Assembly (NCBI GenBank): GCA_016713435.1
Contig: JADJPD010000021.1
Location: 1-19,572 of the forward strand
Reading direction: 5' to 3'
Length of the DNA stretch: 19,572 nt
Origin: Gemmatimonadota bacterium
Lineage (GTDB): Bacteria > Gemmatimonadota > Gemmatimonadetes > Gemmatimonadales > GWC2-71-9
Part shown: positions 1 through 10,038 of the stretch, piece by piece
How positions within the stretch are numbered: the stretch's first letter is position 1
How the letters are laid out: every line of letters starts with the position of its first letter
Position numbers and translations under genes: made by a program
The notes under the pieces: model-generated
Seen by the model: the letters and a program-made list of their open reading frames with translations, nothing else
The model's database searches: none
Told to the model about the DNA's origin: nothing

Positions 1-964
1 CCCCGTTCCCCTCCAGGCAGCGCCGCCAGCGCCGGGCCGTCGGCCACCACCACGTCGAACGGCGCCAGCGCCGCCGGGGTGACCGCGCCGAGCCCCGGCC
101 CCTCGCCATTCAGGTGCTCGGTGCGGAAGCGTCCGCGGCTCACCTGCGTCCGCACCGACACCCGCCCGCCCTCGCCCGCGAGCCAGCGCTTGAGGAAGCC
201 CGTCTCGAAGCTCGGCGAGCCCTCGAGCACCAGCACGCGCGGCGGCGGGCGCCGGGTCACGAGGACGCCAAGCGGCTCGCGCACCGGGGTGCGCCCGGCG
301 GCCAGCTCCAGCGTGTACTCGGCGAGCCCGGCGGCGCGGGGGCGGTCACGCAGCGTGAAGCTGGAGTCGGTGGCGGTGACGCGCGCGGAATCCAGGACCA
401 CCGAATCCCGGCGCAGCCGCAGCATCCCGGACGCACCTGGGTCAAGGTGCACCGTCCCGGCCAGGGCGAAGGTCTCACCGAGCGACAGTGACTGCGGCGC
501 CTGGAGGCGCGTGACGCCGGCAGGCAGGGGTGCCGGTGTGAAGCTGACGGCGCCGGCCGGCATGGCCTCCCACTCGCCCGGCAGCAGGCCCCAGCCCACG
601 AGCGCCACGGCGCCCGCGCTCGGAGCGAGTCGCCCAGCGCCCCCGGGAGGCGGATCACGCCCGGCCCCGCGCCGGCGAGGTCGTCCAGGCGATAGTCGGC
701 CGTGGCACCCCGGGGTGCGCCGGGGGTGAGCAGCGTGAGGCTGCCGGGCAACGAGGCGCCCGCGCGGGGCCGCAGCAGCAGTGCGGCCCCGCCGAGCACG
801 CAGGCCAGCGCGGCGAGGCGGAACGCCAGGAGGCGGCGGTCCCGCCGGGCCAGCTCCAGCGCCAGGAGCACCACGCCGAAGGCCACGAGGGCAGCCAGCG
901 GCTCATCGCGGCGAGGCCTCGAGGCGCGCAGGTACCGCTCGGCGAGCGAGGAACGCGCGCCCAT
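1..964 (-). CDS. membrane protein with glutamine-amidotransferase-like tail (3' end cut by window; one frameshift)
   Basis: I do not recognise a named family. From the ATG at 964 the protein has a basic N-terminus, then two closely spaced hydrophobic helices (about residues 24-42 and 48-66), the first followed by RRDRR. A beta-rich middle follows. From about residue 241 there is RVLVLEGSPSFETGFL, which resembles the class I glutamine-amidotransferase-like domain often at the end of BatA/vWA cluster membrane proteins (pattern vlvveg.PsfE..fL, later DVVVADGPALAAL). The frame breaks near 618-622 (one base apparently missing): GDSLR upstream and ALVGWGLLPGEWE downstream lie in different frames. 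The gene runs off the left edge. The start overlaps the end of the preceding gene by 62 nt. A VPVPVPV-encoding hexamer tract lies just upstream in frame, so a start further upstream is possible. Role inferred from the cluster only. Confidence 0.6.
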
Positions 965-2847
965 GACGGGCACCGGGACCGGCACCGGCACGGGGAGCAG
1001 CGGGATAGAGCCGCCGCGCCGCGTCCGCGCGGCACGAGGCACAGTCGCGCCCCGTCGCGAGGGAATCGGCCAGGCGGCGGAAGGCGTGCAGCACGGCCAG
1101 GAGGCGCGGGTCGTTTACGGCGGCTGGGACCAGGCCGCCCGCGGCGGCGCGCGCATCGGCGGCGGTGGCGGCGCCCGTGGCCGCCACGAGCGCCGTCCGG
1201 AGCGCCGCGAACGAGTCGGCCGGCTCCATGCGGCCGGTGCGCACCCGGCTCCCCACGTCGTCGAGCTTGCCGGTGAGCCGGAGCCGGGCCACCTCGATCG
1301 GCGGCGGCTCGAAGCCCACGCGCTGCACGTACACCCGCGCCTCCTGCTGCACCGACTTGAGCAGCTCCAGCGCCCGGTACTCGAACGGGAGCGCCCGCTC
1401 GGGCTCGTGCACCCGGAGGTGCAGCTCGGCCTGCCACATGGCGTTCACCGCCGCCTTGAGCCGCACCTTCACCGACTGGCCGAGGAGAGGGTGGCTCCGG
1501 GATCGTCGTGGCCCCTGGTCGGCACCGATCTCGTTGCTGCGCGCGTTGAACTCGGCCGCGGCCAGGCGGCGCCGGTCGGCCAGCAGCTTCTCGGTGTCGA
1601 TGATGATCTGCCGCTGGCTCCGGAAGTATTCCGGTTCCGCCGCCAGCACCATGCCGGTGAAGTCGGCGCGCGGCTTCGCGGTGGTGTCGGTGATCACGAG
1701 GAACGCCGTCTCGGACCGGCCGCGCCCCGGGGCGGGCGTGCGGCGGTCGGTGGCCTCGGCGTGGAAGTAGAGCTCGTCGCCGGGACCGAGGCCCAGGGCG
1801 GCGAGGTCCAGCGTGGCGGTGAGCCGGAGACCGCCCTCGGGGCGGCGCGTGCGGCCGGCAAACGGCAGCGTTTTCCGCTCGAACTTGACCGCCTCCCCCT
1901 TCCCGGACGCGATGGTGACCGCGAGCTGCGCCTCGCCGATGCCGTAGTCGTCGGTGGCCAGCACCTCGACCGACACCGGCGCCAGGCGGCCGGGCAGGAA
2001 TTCGGTGCGGCCGGTGGGCTGCACCAGCGTCACGACGGGCGGCCGGTCGGGCCGGATGGCCAGGCGGCGCTCGTCCCCGGCCACCACGCCGGCGGAGTCG
2101 GCGAGCAGCACCTGCACCAGCGCGGGGGCGCCGGCCACGCCGCCAGCCACCCAGTCGGCTCCATTCTTGGTGAGTGGCAGCGTATCACCGCCGGAGAAGG
2201 CAAGGCGCGCGGCGGTCACGGGGCCGGCGGCACGCACCCGCCAGGTCAGGGTGGCGCCCTCCTCCGCGACGAGTTCCTCGCCGCGCTCCACGTGCGCCGG
2301 CGAGCCGGTGTAGGGCGGCGGGATCACCGTGAGCTCCAGTCCCCGGAGTTCGGGCCGGGTAGCGCACGCCGAGGGGGGCGCCACCGTGGCCGTCACCCAC
2401 GGCGAGGGCCCTGCCAGCGCGAGCCCCGCGCCCACCACCGCCGCCAGCAGGCCGGAGGGCCAGGCCGACCTGGGCGCGGCTCCGGGGCAGCGTGGAGCCG
2501 ACGGACGCGGCCGCCCACCGCGCCTCCACCCGCGCCCGCTGCAGCCGCGCTACCGGCGGCAGCGTGGCCACCTCGGCCAGGAGCAGGCCGGTGCTCTCCT
2601 CGAAGGCCGGCACGGCACGGTCCAGGTGGCGCACCACGTCCATGGGCGTCACCCGCTCCCGCGCCTCGCGCCACAGGAGCACCAGCCCCGCCACCACGCC
2701 GCCCGCCACGAACGGCAGCCGCGCCCCCACCACGGTGCCGAGGCCGTACCCGAAGAGCCCGAGGCAGGCCACCCAGGTGACGCCGAGCGCCACGCGGCCG
2801 CGCGTCACCCGCGCGGCGAGGGCGCAGAGCTCGTCCGCCGGGCTCAT
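903..2847 (-). CDS. DUF4175-like membrane-anchored protein (one frameshift)
   Basis: Protein of about 648 residues starting MSPADELCALAAR. The start is fixed by an ATGA overlap with the stop of the upstream BatA-type gene, which implies translational coupling. Hydrophobic segments at about residues 20-62 (two helices), and a third around 132-150 (LLAAVVGAGLALAG), match the N-terminal membrane region of DUF4175-type proteins. Next comes an extracytoplasmic beta-rich region opening LTVIPPPYTGSPAHVERGEE, as in that family, then a helical charged C-terminal half (EYFRSQRQIIIDTEKLLADR). The frame changes near 2450-2458 (one base extra or two missing), between AQVGLALR and LLAAVVGAG. The annotated end at 903 overlaps the next gene; the last ~40 residues are low complexity and may be altered by another indel. 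Function unknown; assignment to DUF4175 is by pattern recall and is moderate. Confidence 0.65.
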
Positions 2848-4066
2848 GCGATGCCTCGCGCGGGGCGGGCGGCCAGCACGCGTTCCAGCAGGAGGAGGAG
2901 CAGCGCCAGCCACAGGAGTGGCACGCGCAGGCTGGCGGCGCGGGTGGCGGCCGCCAGGGCGGTCGCGGTGTCCGGCATCGCCTGCGCGGGTGTCACGCGG
3001 CGGAGGTCGGCGGCCGGGCGCACCGCGGCGGCCGGGGGCCAGGCACCGAGCAGCGAGTCGGGGAGCGTGGCGAGCGGGAGCCATGCGGAGGGAACGAGCA
3101 CGCGCCCGCGCCCGGCCCCGGTCGACACGGCGGCCAGGATCAGCTCCGCCCGCTCCGGTGCCGTCAGCTCCACGGGGCGGCCGGCTGCCTCACCGAGCAC
3201 GGTGGCCGCGGCCCGGAGCCGGGACGAGTTGACGCTGTCGAAGCCGGCCACGGCCACCATGAGCGGCCGCACGTCGGCGACCGGCACCCACGCGCCGTCC
3301 GTGCCTGCGCCGAGCAGGCGGGCCGCGGGAGCGGTGGACCCCGGACGGTTCACCTCCACCGCCGGGCCGTCGCCGAGGGGATGGATGCCGGCCGCGCCGG
3401 GCACCGTCCGGAGCTGCGTCGCCTCGGCGCTGCCCGCCGCGTGCACCAGCCGCAGCACCAGGCTGTCCTGCCGCGACCACGCCGCGGCGATGGCCCACGA
3501 TGGCGGCGCCGGCCGCGGATCGATCCAGGTCACCGCCCGTCCCAGCACCGGTCGGCGCGCCCCGAGGTCCTCCGGACGCGCGGCGGCGATCACGATGAAC
3601 GGCCGCCCCGCCGGCAGCCGCCGGTCCGCCTCGGCGACGCGGTCCCAGAGCGGGACCGTGTCGGCTTCACTGCTGGCACCGAGCGGCGGGAAGCCATCGG
3701 CGAGCAGGCGCGCCTCCTCACCGGCCTGGCGCACCGCATCACCCGCCGGCCCGCTCCACAGGGCGAGCGAGTCGGCCCGGGCCGCGGGGGCCACGAGGAC
3801 GATGGGCGCCCCGCCCGCCACAGGCGCGCGCCTGAACAGGGGCTCTGCCAGCGCGAGCACCAGCGCCGTGAACACCGCCAGGCGGAGGAGCAGCAGCCAC
3901 GGTTCCGTCAGGCGCGGCGCCAGCCGCCGCACCGGCGGGAGCCCCGTGAGGTGCCGCGTGGTCCCCACGCGCAGCACGCGCAGCCAACGCCTAAGCTCCA
4001 CAGGTGGAGCAGGAGCGGCAGCCCGAGCGCCACCAGGCCTGCCAGCCAGAGGGGGGAGAGCAGCAT
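2844..4066 (-). CDS. BatA-type N-terminal membrane domain protein (one frameshift)
   Basis: Begins MLLSPLWLAGLVALGLPLLL, a good match to the BatA N-terminal domain (short helix, then a basic patch and a hydrophobic helix). The second helix EPWLLLLRLAVFTALVLALA is at about residues 50-70 and a C-terminal helix LLWLALLLLLLERVL near 385-400, about 407 residues in all. The frame breaks near 3995-4003, inside the sequence after HLW, where one base is missing; downstream ELRRWLRVLRVGTTRHL restores the family pattern. BatA-type proteins carry a vWA domain between the helices. Here the position where DxSxS is expected reads VLVAPAARADSL, so the metal-binding motif seems lost. It starts 11 nt after the DUF58 stop, with no clear Shine-Dalgarno. 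Likely a membrane partner of the MoxR ATPase. Confidence 0.75.
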
Positions 4067-4077
4067 GGAAGGGAACG

Positions 4078-4979
4078 TCAGCGCCGCGTGCGGACGGCCA
4101 GGTAGCGGCGGAGCGGCGCCTCGAAGGGCTCGTCGAGCAGGCAGGGTTCCACCCCGGCGCCGAACTCGGCCAGCGTGGCGCGGAGCGGCGCCAGCAGCGC
4201 CGCGAGCCGGGCCGGCGCCAGCGTGCGGGCGGTCGCGGCATCGAGGTCCACCTGCCGCCCGGTCTCCAGGTCCTCGAGCGTCACCGCGCCGTCGTATCCC
4301 GCCTCCTGCTCGGCGCGGCCCAGCACCTGGAACACCGCCAGCTCGTGCCGCGCCGCCGCCAGGTGGCGCACCGCCGTGGCGATCTCGCCCGCCGGCTCCA
4401 CGCCGGCCTCGAAGAGGTCGCTGATGAGCACGGTGATGCCGCCGGGCCCATCGGGCGCCAGGGCGCGCTCGAGCACGGGCCACGCCGGCCAGGCGCCCGC
4501 CGGCTCCGCCTGCTCGAGCGCGTGCAGCACCCGCGCCACCTGGCGCACGTCGCGCCGGGGGCGGATCACCTGGGCGGTGCCATCGCGGACGAGGTAGAGG
4601 CCGAGCGCGTCGCCCTGGCGATCGGCCAGGAGGGCGAGGGCGGCGGCGAGGTAGCGGGCGTAGTCGAACTTGGTGACGCCGCCCTCCTCGTGGAGCATCG
4701 AGCGGGTGGCGTCCACCACGAGCCGCACGGTGACGCTCGTCTCCGACTCCGCCTCCCGCACGAACAGCCGGTCGGAGCGCGCCAGCAGCTTCCAGTCCAC
4801 GCGGCGCAGGTCGTCGCCCGGCTGGTAGCTCCGGAACTGGCTGAACTCGAGCCCCGCGCCGATGCTGGCTCGGGTGGCGGCCCACCAGCATCCCCTCGGT
4901 CACGGCGCGCGCCGCGATTCGAGGTTCCGGACCAGCGCCAGCGTCCGCGCCGTGACGAAGCGCGACTGCCCCGGCCCCA

Positions 4980-4980
<1 letters not shown>
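4078..4980 (-). CDS. DUF58 domain-containing protein (two compensating frameshifts)
   Basis: About 300 residues, usual for DUF58. The diagnostic stretch is present: EFSQFRSYQPGDDLRRVDWK, then LARSDRLFVREAE, followed by a vWA-like strand RLVVDATRSM that keeps the Asp and Ser of a DxSxS-type motif (as D-A-T-R-S). The start ATG overlaps the MoxR stop by one base (TGATG). The frame is lost near 4905-4912 (one base missing, after NLESR) and regained near 4863-4868 (one base extra, before GAGLEFS); start and end are in the same frame. Without correction a stop falls after about 26 codons. DUF58 proteins are almost always encoded beside MoxR ATPases and are thought to be their partners; the molecular role is not settled. 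Confidence 0.88.
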
Positions 4981-5989
<1,009 letters not shown>

Positions 5990-5991
5990 TT

Positions 5992-6253
5992 CGTCGGGGC
6001 TGGTCGAGGGTTCACCGCAGAGGCGCGGAGACGCAGAGGGCCGCAGAGGAACTGCACTCGGATGGTGGGCTCACCTCAGGGTGAGCCCGCCTTGTTTTCA
6101 TGGGTGTGGATATCGGCTCAGCAACGTACCCCCTCCCTTCCTGCCAGACCACCCTCCTCAAGACTGCGCGGGGCCGATAGGCCGCCGCCACGTTGGGCCC
6201 AGGTCCTCTGCGGCCCTCTGCGTCTCCGCGCCTCTGCGGTGAAAGCCCCGACG
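5992..6253. repeat. long inverted repeat: perfect 40-bp arms (6011-6050 / 6204-6243) plus 10-bp outer arms
   Basis: Positions 6011-6050 are the exact reverse complement of 6204-6243 (40 of 40). Outside them cgtcggggct (5992-6001) matches agccccgacg (6244-6253), separated from the left arm by nine extra bases and directly joined on the right. The arm contains three copies of cgcagagg with short spacers, a wording I associate with a dispersed intergenic repeat found in many environmental genomes; that is recall. The 153-bp centre holds its own hairpin (6064-6091). It sits between the DUF4159 gene and moxR. It may be a non-autonomous mobile element, or a terminator or RNA-processing structure. 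The minus-strand open frame through it is only the repeat translated. Confidence 0.85.
6064..6097 (+). terminator. hairpin followed by a T-rich tail, plus orientation
   Basis: gggctcacc (6067-6075) pairs perfectly with ggtgagccc (6080-6088) around the loop tcag, and the stem extends by three more pairs (one G-T). It is followed by cttgtttt (6091-6098), so it has the shape of an intrinsic terminator on the plus strand. No plus-strand gene ends here. On the minus strand, the direction of both neighbouring genes, the hairpin has no T-run after it. The T tail is short and interrupted. Confidence 0.4.
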
Positions 6254-6261
6254 GACCCACC

Positions 6262-6876
6262 CTACGCCGTCATCGCGTAGGTGACGATGTTGACGCCGAA
6301 GCGGGTGTTGTCCACGGCCAGGAAGCGCTTGTTGCGGAAGTCGTAGTCCCACTCGCAGCCGTAGTCCTTGTTGCTGTAGAGCACGGCCAGGCGCCCGTCG
6401 AGGACGATGCCCTTCAGGTACTCGTGCACCAGGTCGTCGCCCCAGCCGTTGAGCTCGAGGCCGGTGGTGGGCGGGCCGTCGGGGAAGTCGAAGGCGCGGT
6501 AGAGGTCGTGCGTCTTCGGCAGCTTCACCAGCGCCTCCGGCCCGAAGAGGGCCGCCATCTCCGCCTCGAACGACCGCGCGAAGAGCCCGTCCACGTCGTG
6601 GTTGCAGTCGTCCGCGAACACGAACCCGCCCCGCCGCACGAAGCGCGCGAAGTTGGCCCGCTCGCTCCCCGTGAACTCCACCAGCCGGTGCCCCGCCAGG
6701 TAGGCGAAGCGGGCATCGAAGACGCCCTCGCTGCCCAGCGCCACCACCCGCTCGCGCGGGTCCACGTCGATGGTGGTGTACTCCACCAGGGAGTGGAGCA
6801 GGTTGGCGGGCATGCGCTGGTCGACATCCCAGTCGCCGGAGGCGTATTGGAGACGCGTGAACGTGAATCGCGCCAT
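6262..6876 (-). CDS. DUF4159 domain-containing protein
   Basis: Intact 204-residue protein. The start MARFTFTRLQYASGDW is chosen over the ATG 21 nt upstream because a ggagg-type ribosome site (6885-6890) lies 8 nt before it. The whole protein matches the DUF4159 pattern: rLqY.sGDW.vd near the N-terminus, a GGFVFADDCNHD segment near residue 95, LVKLPKTHDLYR, and near the end AVLYSNKDYGCEWDYD. DUF4159 proteins commonly sit near MoxR/DUF58/BatA-type genes, sometimes fused to the BatA-type protein; here it stands alone. No signal peptide is obvious, so it is probably cytoplasmic. It is separated from moxR by the inverted-repeat element. Function unknown. Confidence 0.88.
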   Translation of the reverse strand: MARFTFTRLQYASGDWDVDQRMPANLLHSLVEYTTIDVDPRERVVALGSEGVFDARFAYLAGHRLVEFTGSERANFARFVRRGGFVFADDCNHDVDGLFARSFEAEMAALFGPEALVKLPKTHDLYRAFDFPDGPPTTGLELNGWGDDLVHEYLKGIVLDGRLAVLYSNKDYGCEWDYDFRNKRFLAVDNTRFGVNIVTYAMTA

Positions 6877-6884
6877 CTGCTGAA

Positions 6885-6890
6885 CCTCCC
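6885..6890 (-). promoter_or_regulatory. ribosome binding site for the DUF4159 gene
   Basis: The minus-strand sequence gggagg lies 8 nt before the ATG at 6876 and decides that start over the one at 6897. Confidence 0.7.
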
Positions 6891-6899
6891 TCATCACCA

Positions 6900-6919
6900 G
6901 CGCGGCCCGCGGGCCGCGC
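6900..6919. repeat. perfect GC-only palindrome between the TldE-like and DUF4159 genes
   Basis: gcgcggccc (6900-6908) and gggccgcgc (6911-6919) are perfect complements around gc, giving a 20-bp palindrome made only of G and C. It lies 22 nt past the stop of the TldE-like gene and just before the ribosome site of the DUF4159 gene. No T-run follows on the minus strand. It could be an attenuating or processing hairpin between the two genes. Confidence 0.6.
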
Positions 6920-6940
6920 CGGCGATGCGGAACGATGAGG

Positions 6941-8261
6941 CTAGACGGCGTCGGACAGCGACGTGAAGGTGAAGTCCCGCACCCGCATCGGCGGCACCAG
7001 CGAGCCCTGGATCCGCTCCGGCTTCCCGAGCGCGTCCACGTTGTTCAGCATGATGATCGGGGACTCGTTGAAGCGGAAGTTCTTCACCGCGTGCTTGATC
7101 TTGCCGTCCTCGATGTAGAACGTCCCGTCACGCGTCAGGCCCGTGAAGAGCAGCGTCTGCGGGTCCACGAAGCGGATGTACCAGAAGGCGTCACCAGCAC
7201 GCCGCGCGCCGTCTCCCCGGATCAGCTGCTCGAGGAGGCGCTGCCGTAACCATGATGAGGTTGGGCGGCGGCGGCGTGGCTTAGCTTCCCCTGCTTCTCC
7301 GCCCAGTAGCGCGAATAGAAGAGGTTCTTCACCACCCCCTCCTCGATCCACGTCATCTTCTGCTGCGGTAAGCCCGTCGCCGGACCAGGGGTTGTCGGGG
7401 ATCTCCCGCGTTCCACGGATCGGACGTGATGGTCACCGAGGCGTCCACCAGCTTCTCCCCGAGGCGGGTGCCGCCGCCGGCCTTGCTCAGGGGGCTCCGG
7501 CCCTCGTCGGCGTTCCGGGCGTTCAGGCTGAAGAGGAGCGGCTGCACCAGGTCCACGGCCGCGAGCGGCTCGAGGATCACGGTGTACTTGCCCGGCTCGA
7601 TGGCCTTGGCCTCGCGGCTCGCCACCGCCTTCTCTGCCGCGATGGCGCTGGCCGCCCCGGCGTCGAAGCGCATCACGTCCGTCACGTCCTTCTGCACGTA
7701 GCCGGAGCCGGTGCCGTCGGTGGTGCGGATGGTGGCGGAGAAGTTGAGCCCCGTGGAGCGGTGGTAGCCGAAGTTGCCGGCGCTGTTGCCGCGCGCGGCC
7801 CACCCCTGGTTCTCCTCGAGGTACCCCGCGGCCACGGCCTCCCGGCTCTTCGCGGCCTTGATGCTCGCCTCGGCGTCGCGGGCGCGGGCCTCGGGCGTGC
7901 GCGCCGCGGTGGCGTCGCTCCACGCGGCGGGATTGGCCCGGTACTGCTGCGCGCCGAGCGGCGGCATGGACTCCGGGTCCTCGGGCGCCAGCTGCGCCAG
8001 CTCCTCGGCCCGGCGCACCACCCGCTCCAGTGTGGCGTCGTCGAACTGGTTGCCCGTGGCAGTGCCGCTCCGCTTCCCGTTCCGGGCGGTGACCGCCAGG
8101 TTCAGGTCCTCCGTGATGCCCGCGGTGCTCACGGTGTTCCGCGCGTAACGGATGTTGCCCGACGTGCCCCCGCCCACGAAGACCTCGCACACCTCCGACT
8201 TCGAGAGCTTGAGGATCTTCTGGACCAGCTCGCGCGCCTGCGCTTCAGTGAGGTGCGGCAT
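6941..8261 (-). CDS. TldE/PmbA-like metallopeptidase-family protein (cluster of about seven indels near its C-terminus)
   Basis: About 439 residues if repaired. From MPHLTEAQARELVQKIL the first 290 residues read cleanly and match the TldD/PmbA N-terminal domain (VFVGGGTSGNIRYARNTVS) and the middle (PGKYTVILEPLAAVDLVQPLL). It has no HExxxH zinc motif, as expected for the TldE/PmbA partner. Between about 7190 and 7410 the frame changes repeatedly: recognisable pieces DNPWSGDG, KMTWIEEGVVKNLFYSRYW, PPPPNLIMV, FWYIRFVDPQTLLFTGLTRD appear in different frames. I count four extra and three missing bases, a net +1 that matches the gene length. The last 60 residues to FTFTSLSDAV are clean. It starts 3 nt after the TldD stop. 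No signal peptide. Reported as one gene; an inactivated copy is less likely. Confidence 0.85.
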
Positions 8262-8264
8262 GGC

Positions 8265-9900
8265 TCACCCGATCCGGCGTGCGGTGTTGATGACGTTGAC
8301 GCCGGCCACCCGCGTGGTCGCCGACCCGTGGGAGACGGCGCTCGACTGCGACGGCTGCCCCTTCCCGTCGAAGAACGAGCCGCCCAGGCGATAGTCGCGC
8401 TGGTCGCAGATCCCCACCACCGCGTTCCAGAACTCCTGCGTGTTGGACTGGTAGGCCACGTCGCGCAGCATTCCCACGATGGCCCCGTCCCGGATCTCGT
8501 AGAACAACTGCCCGCCGAACTGGAAGTTGTAGCGCTGCTGGTCGATCGAATACGAGCCGTCGCCGATGATGAAGATGCCCTTCTCCACCTGCCCGATCAG
8601 TTGCGCGGGCGTGAGCTGCCGGGTGCCCGGCCGGAGCGACACGTTGGGCATCCGCTGGAACTGCACCGAGCTCCAGCTGTCGGCGTAGCAGCAGCCGTGC
8701 GAGCGGCCCTCGCCCAGGATCCCCACCTGGTCACGGATGGCCTGGTAGTTGACCAGCACCCCGTCCTTCACCAGGTCCCACTCGCGCGTGGCCACGCCCT
8801 CGTCGTCGAAGCCCACCGCGCCGAGGCTCCCCACCTGCTTCTTGTCGGCCACGAAGTTGACCAGCGGGCTGCCGTACTTGAAGGCCTTGGAGCGCCACTT
8901 GTCGAGCGTGGCGAAGCTGGTGCCGGCGTAGTTGGCCTCGTAGCCGAGCACGCGATCAAGCTCCAGCGGGTGGCCCACGGACTCGTGGATGGTGAGCCAG
9001 AGGTGGCTCGGGTCCAGCACCACGTCCCACTTGCCCGCCTCCACCGACTTGGCCTTCTGCTTCTCCTTCACCTGGCCCGGCGCCATCCGCGCGTCCTCGA
9101 CCATGTCGTACGTGCGGCCGTAGACGATGACCCCCGCGGGCGTCGTCACCTTGTCGGCCGCGAGGCCGTCGAGGTACTCCCAGCCCATCCCCACCGGCGC
9201 GCTGCCCCCGTCCCGGGTGTCAAACTTCCCTGAGGTGGGATCGGTGACCGTGACGGTGAAATTGGGCCACGTCCGGTGGATGTCCTGGTCGATGTAGCTG
9301 CCGTCGGTCGAGGCGAAGTACTTCTGCTCGTTCACCAGGAAGAGCCCGAAGGAGATGAACGAGGCGCCGTTCTTGAGCGCCGCGTCGCCCACGGCCTTGA
9401 GCAGGTCGGCCTTCTCGGCCACCGAGATCTCGAAGGCGTTCTTCTTGATGGGCGTCTTCCACGCCACCTCGCCGTGCCCGGGCTCCGCCGCCAGCTTCAC
9501 GGGCTCCGTCTGGAGCCGCGCGTTGGCCTTGGCGATGGCCACCGCCTGCGCCGCTGCGCGCCATGCCGTCCGGCGTCACGTCCTGCGTGGCCGCAAAGCC
9601 CCACGTCCCGTCGGCGATGACCCGGACCCCGGCGCCGAAGCTCTCGGTGTTGGTGACGCCCTGGATCTTGGTCTCGCGCCCGTTGATGAACTGGTTCAGG
9701 TAGCGGCCGATGCGCACGTCGGCGTAGCTCGCACCGCGGCTCTTCGCGGCGTTGAGGGCCGCGTCGGCCAGCGCCTTCTTGTCGGCCACCGGGATGGGCG
9801 TGAGGCTGCCGGACCATGGCCGGGCGTACCGGTCCCACCCCGGCACCACCAGGGCGCCGGCCGCGAGGCCGCTCAGTTGCAGGAAGTTTCGGCGTTCCAC
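8265..9900 (-). CDS. TldD-like zinc metallopeptidase with twin-arginine signal (one frameshift)
   Basis: About 545 residues. The GTG at 9900 is chosen because the protein then opens with ERRNFLQLSGLAAGALVVP, a twin-arginine (Tat) signal (RRNFLQ then a hydrophobic stretch), and ggag lies 5 nt upstream. The peptidase motif HESVGH (HExxxH) is encoded at 8987-8970, about residue 304, as in TldD; downstream GRSHGCCYADSW is likely the region of the third zinc ligand. The frame breaks near 9550-9565 (one base extra), between DVTPDGMA and AVAIAKANARL. In E. coli TldD and TldE form a heterodimeric protease acting on unfolded or small peptide substrates such as microcin B17 precursor and CcdA. The partner gene follows after 3 nt. 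The Tat signal places this TldD outside the cytoplasmic membrane, or anchored to it. Confidence 0.9.
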
Positions 9901-9905
9901 GAGAA

Positions 9906-9909
9906 CTCC
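9906..9909 (-). promoter_or_regulatory. ribosome binding site supporting the GTG start of tldD
   Basis: The minus-strand ggag core (part of ccggag) lies 5 nt before the GTG at 9900. Together with the Tat signal that begins immediately, it fixes the start. Confidence 0.6.
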
Positions 9910-9930
9910 GGAGGAGGAAGAGATTCGGAT

Positions 9931-10026
9931 CGTGATGGTGCAGCCTGCATCACGGCGACGACGCCGGCGGGGAGCCGGCGCCATGCGTACGGAGGAACCC
10001 GGCGCCGTGTTCCACCCGGCGCCGGG
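9931..10026. other. intergenic hairpins between the ChaN-like gene and tldD
   Basis: Three hairpins fill most of the 138-nt gap. Positions 9998-10007 (cccggcgccg) pair with 10017-10026 around a 9-nt loop, a 10-bp stem just past the stop of the ChaN-like gene on the minus strand and so terminator-like, though without a T-run. cgccggc (9962-9968) pairs with gccggcg (9974-9980). cgtgatg (9931-9937) pairs with catcacg (9948-9954) in the tldD leader. No promoter could be picked out. Confidence 0.4.
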
Positions 10027-10038
10027 GTGCGGTCCGGC

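Noticed and set aside
6012..6260. 82-codon minus-strand frame
   Set aside because: It is the cgcagagg inverted repeat translated (SPQRRGDAEG...), a familiar false protein.
7143..9233. 696-codon plus-strand open frame
   Set aside because: Lies antisense to TldE/TldD, whose HESVGH and family motifs are on the minus strand; no recognisable content in the plus frame.
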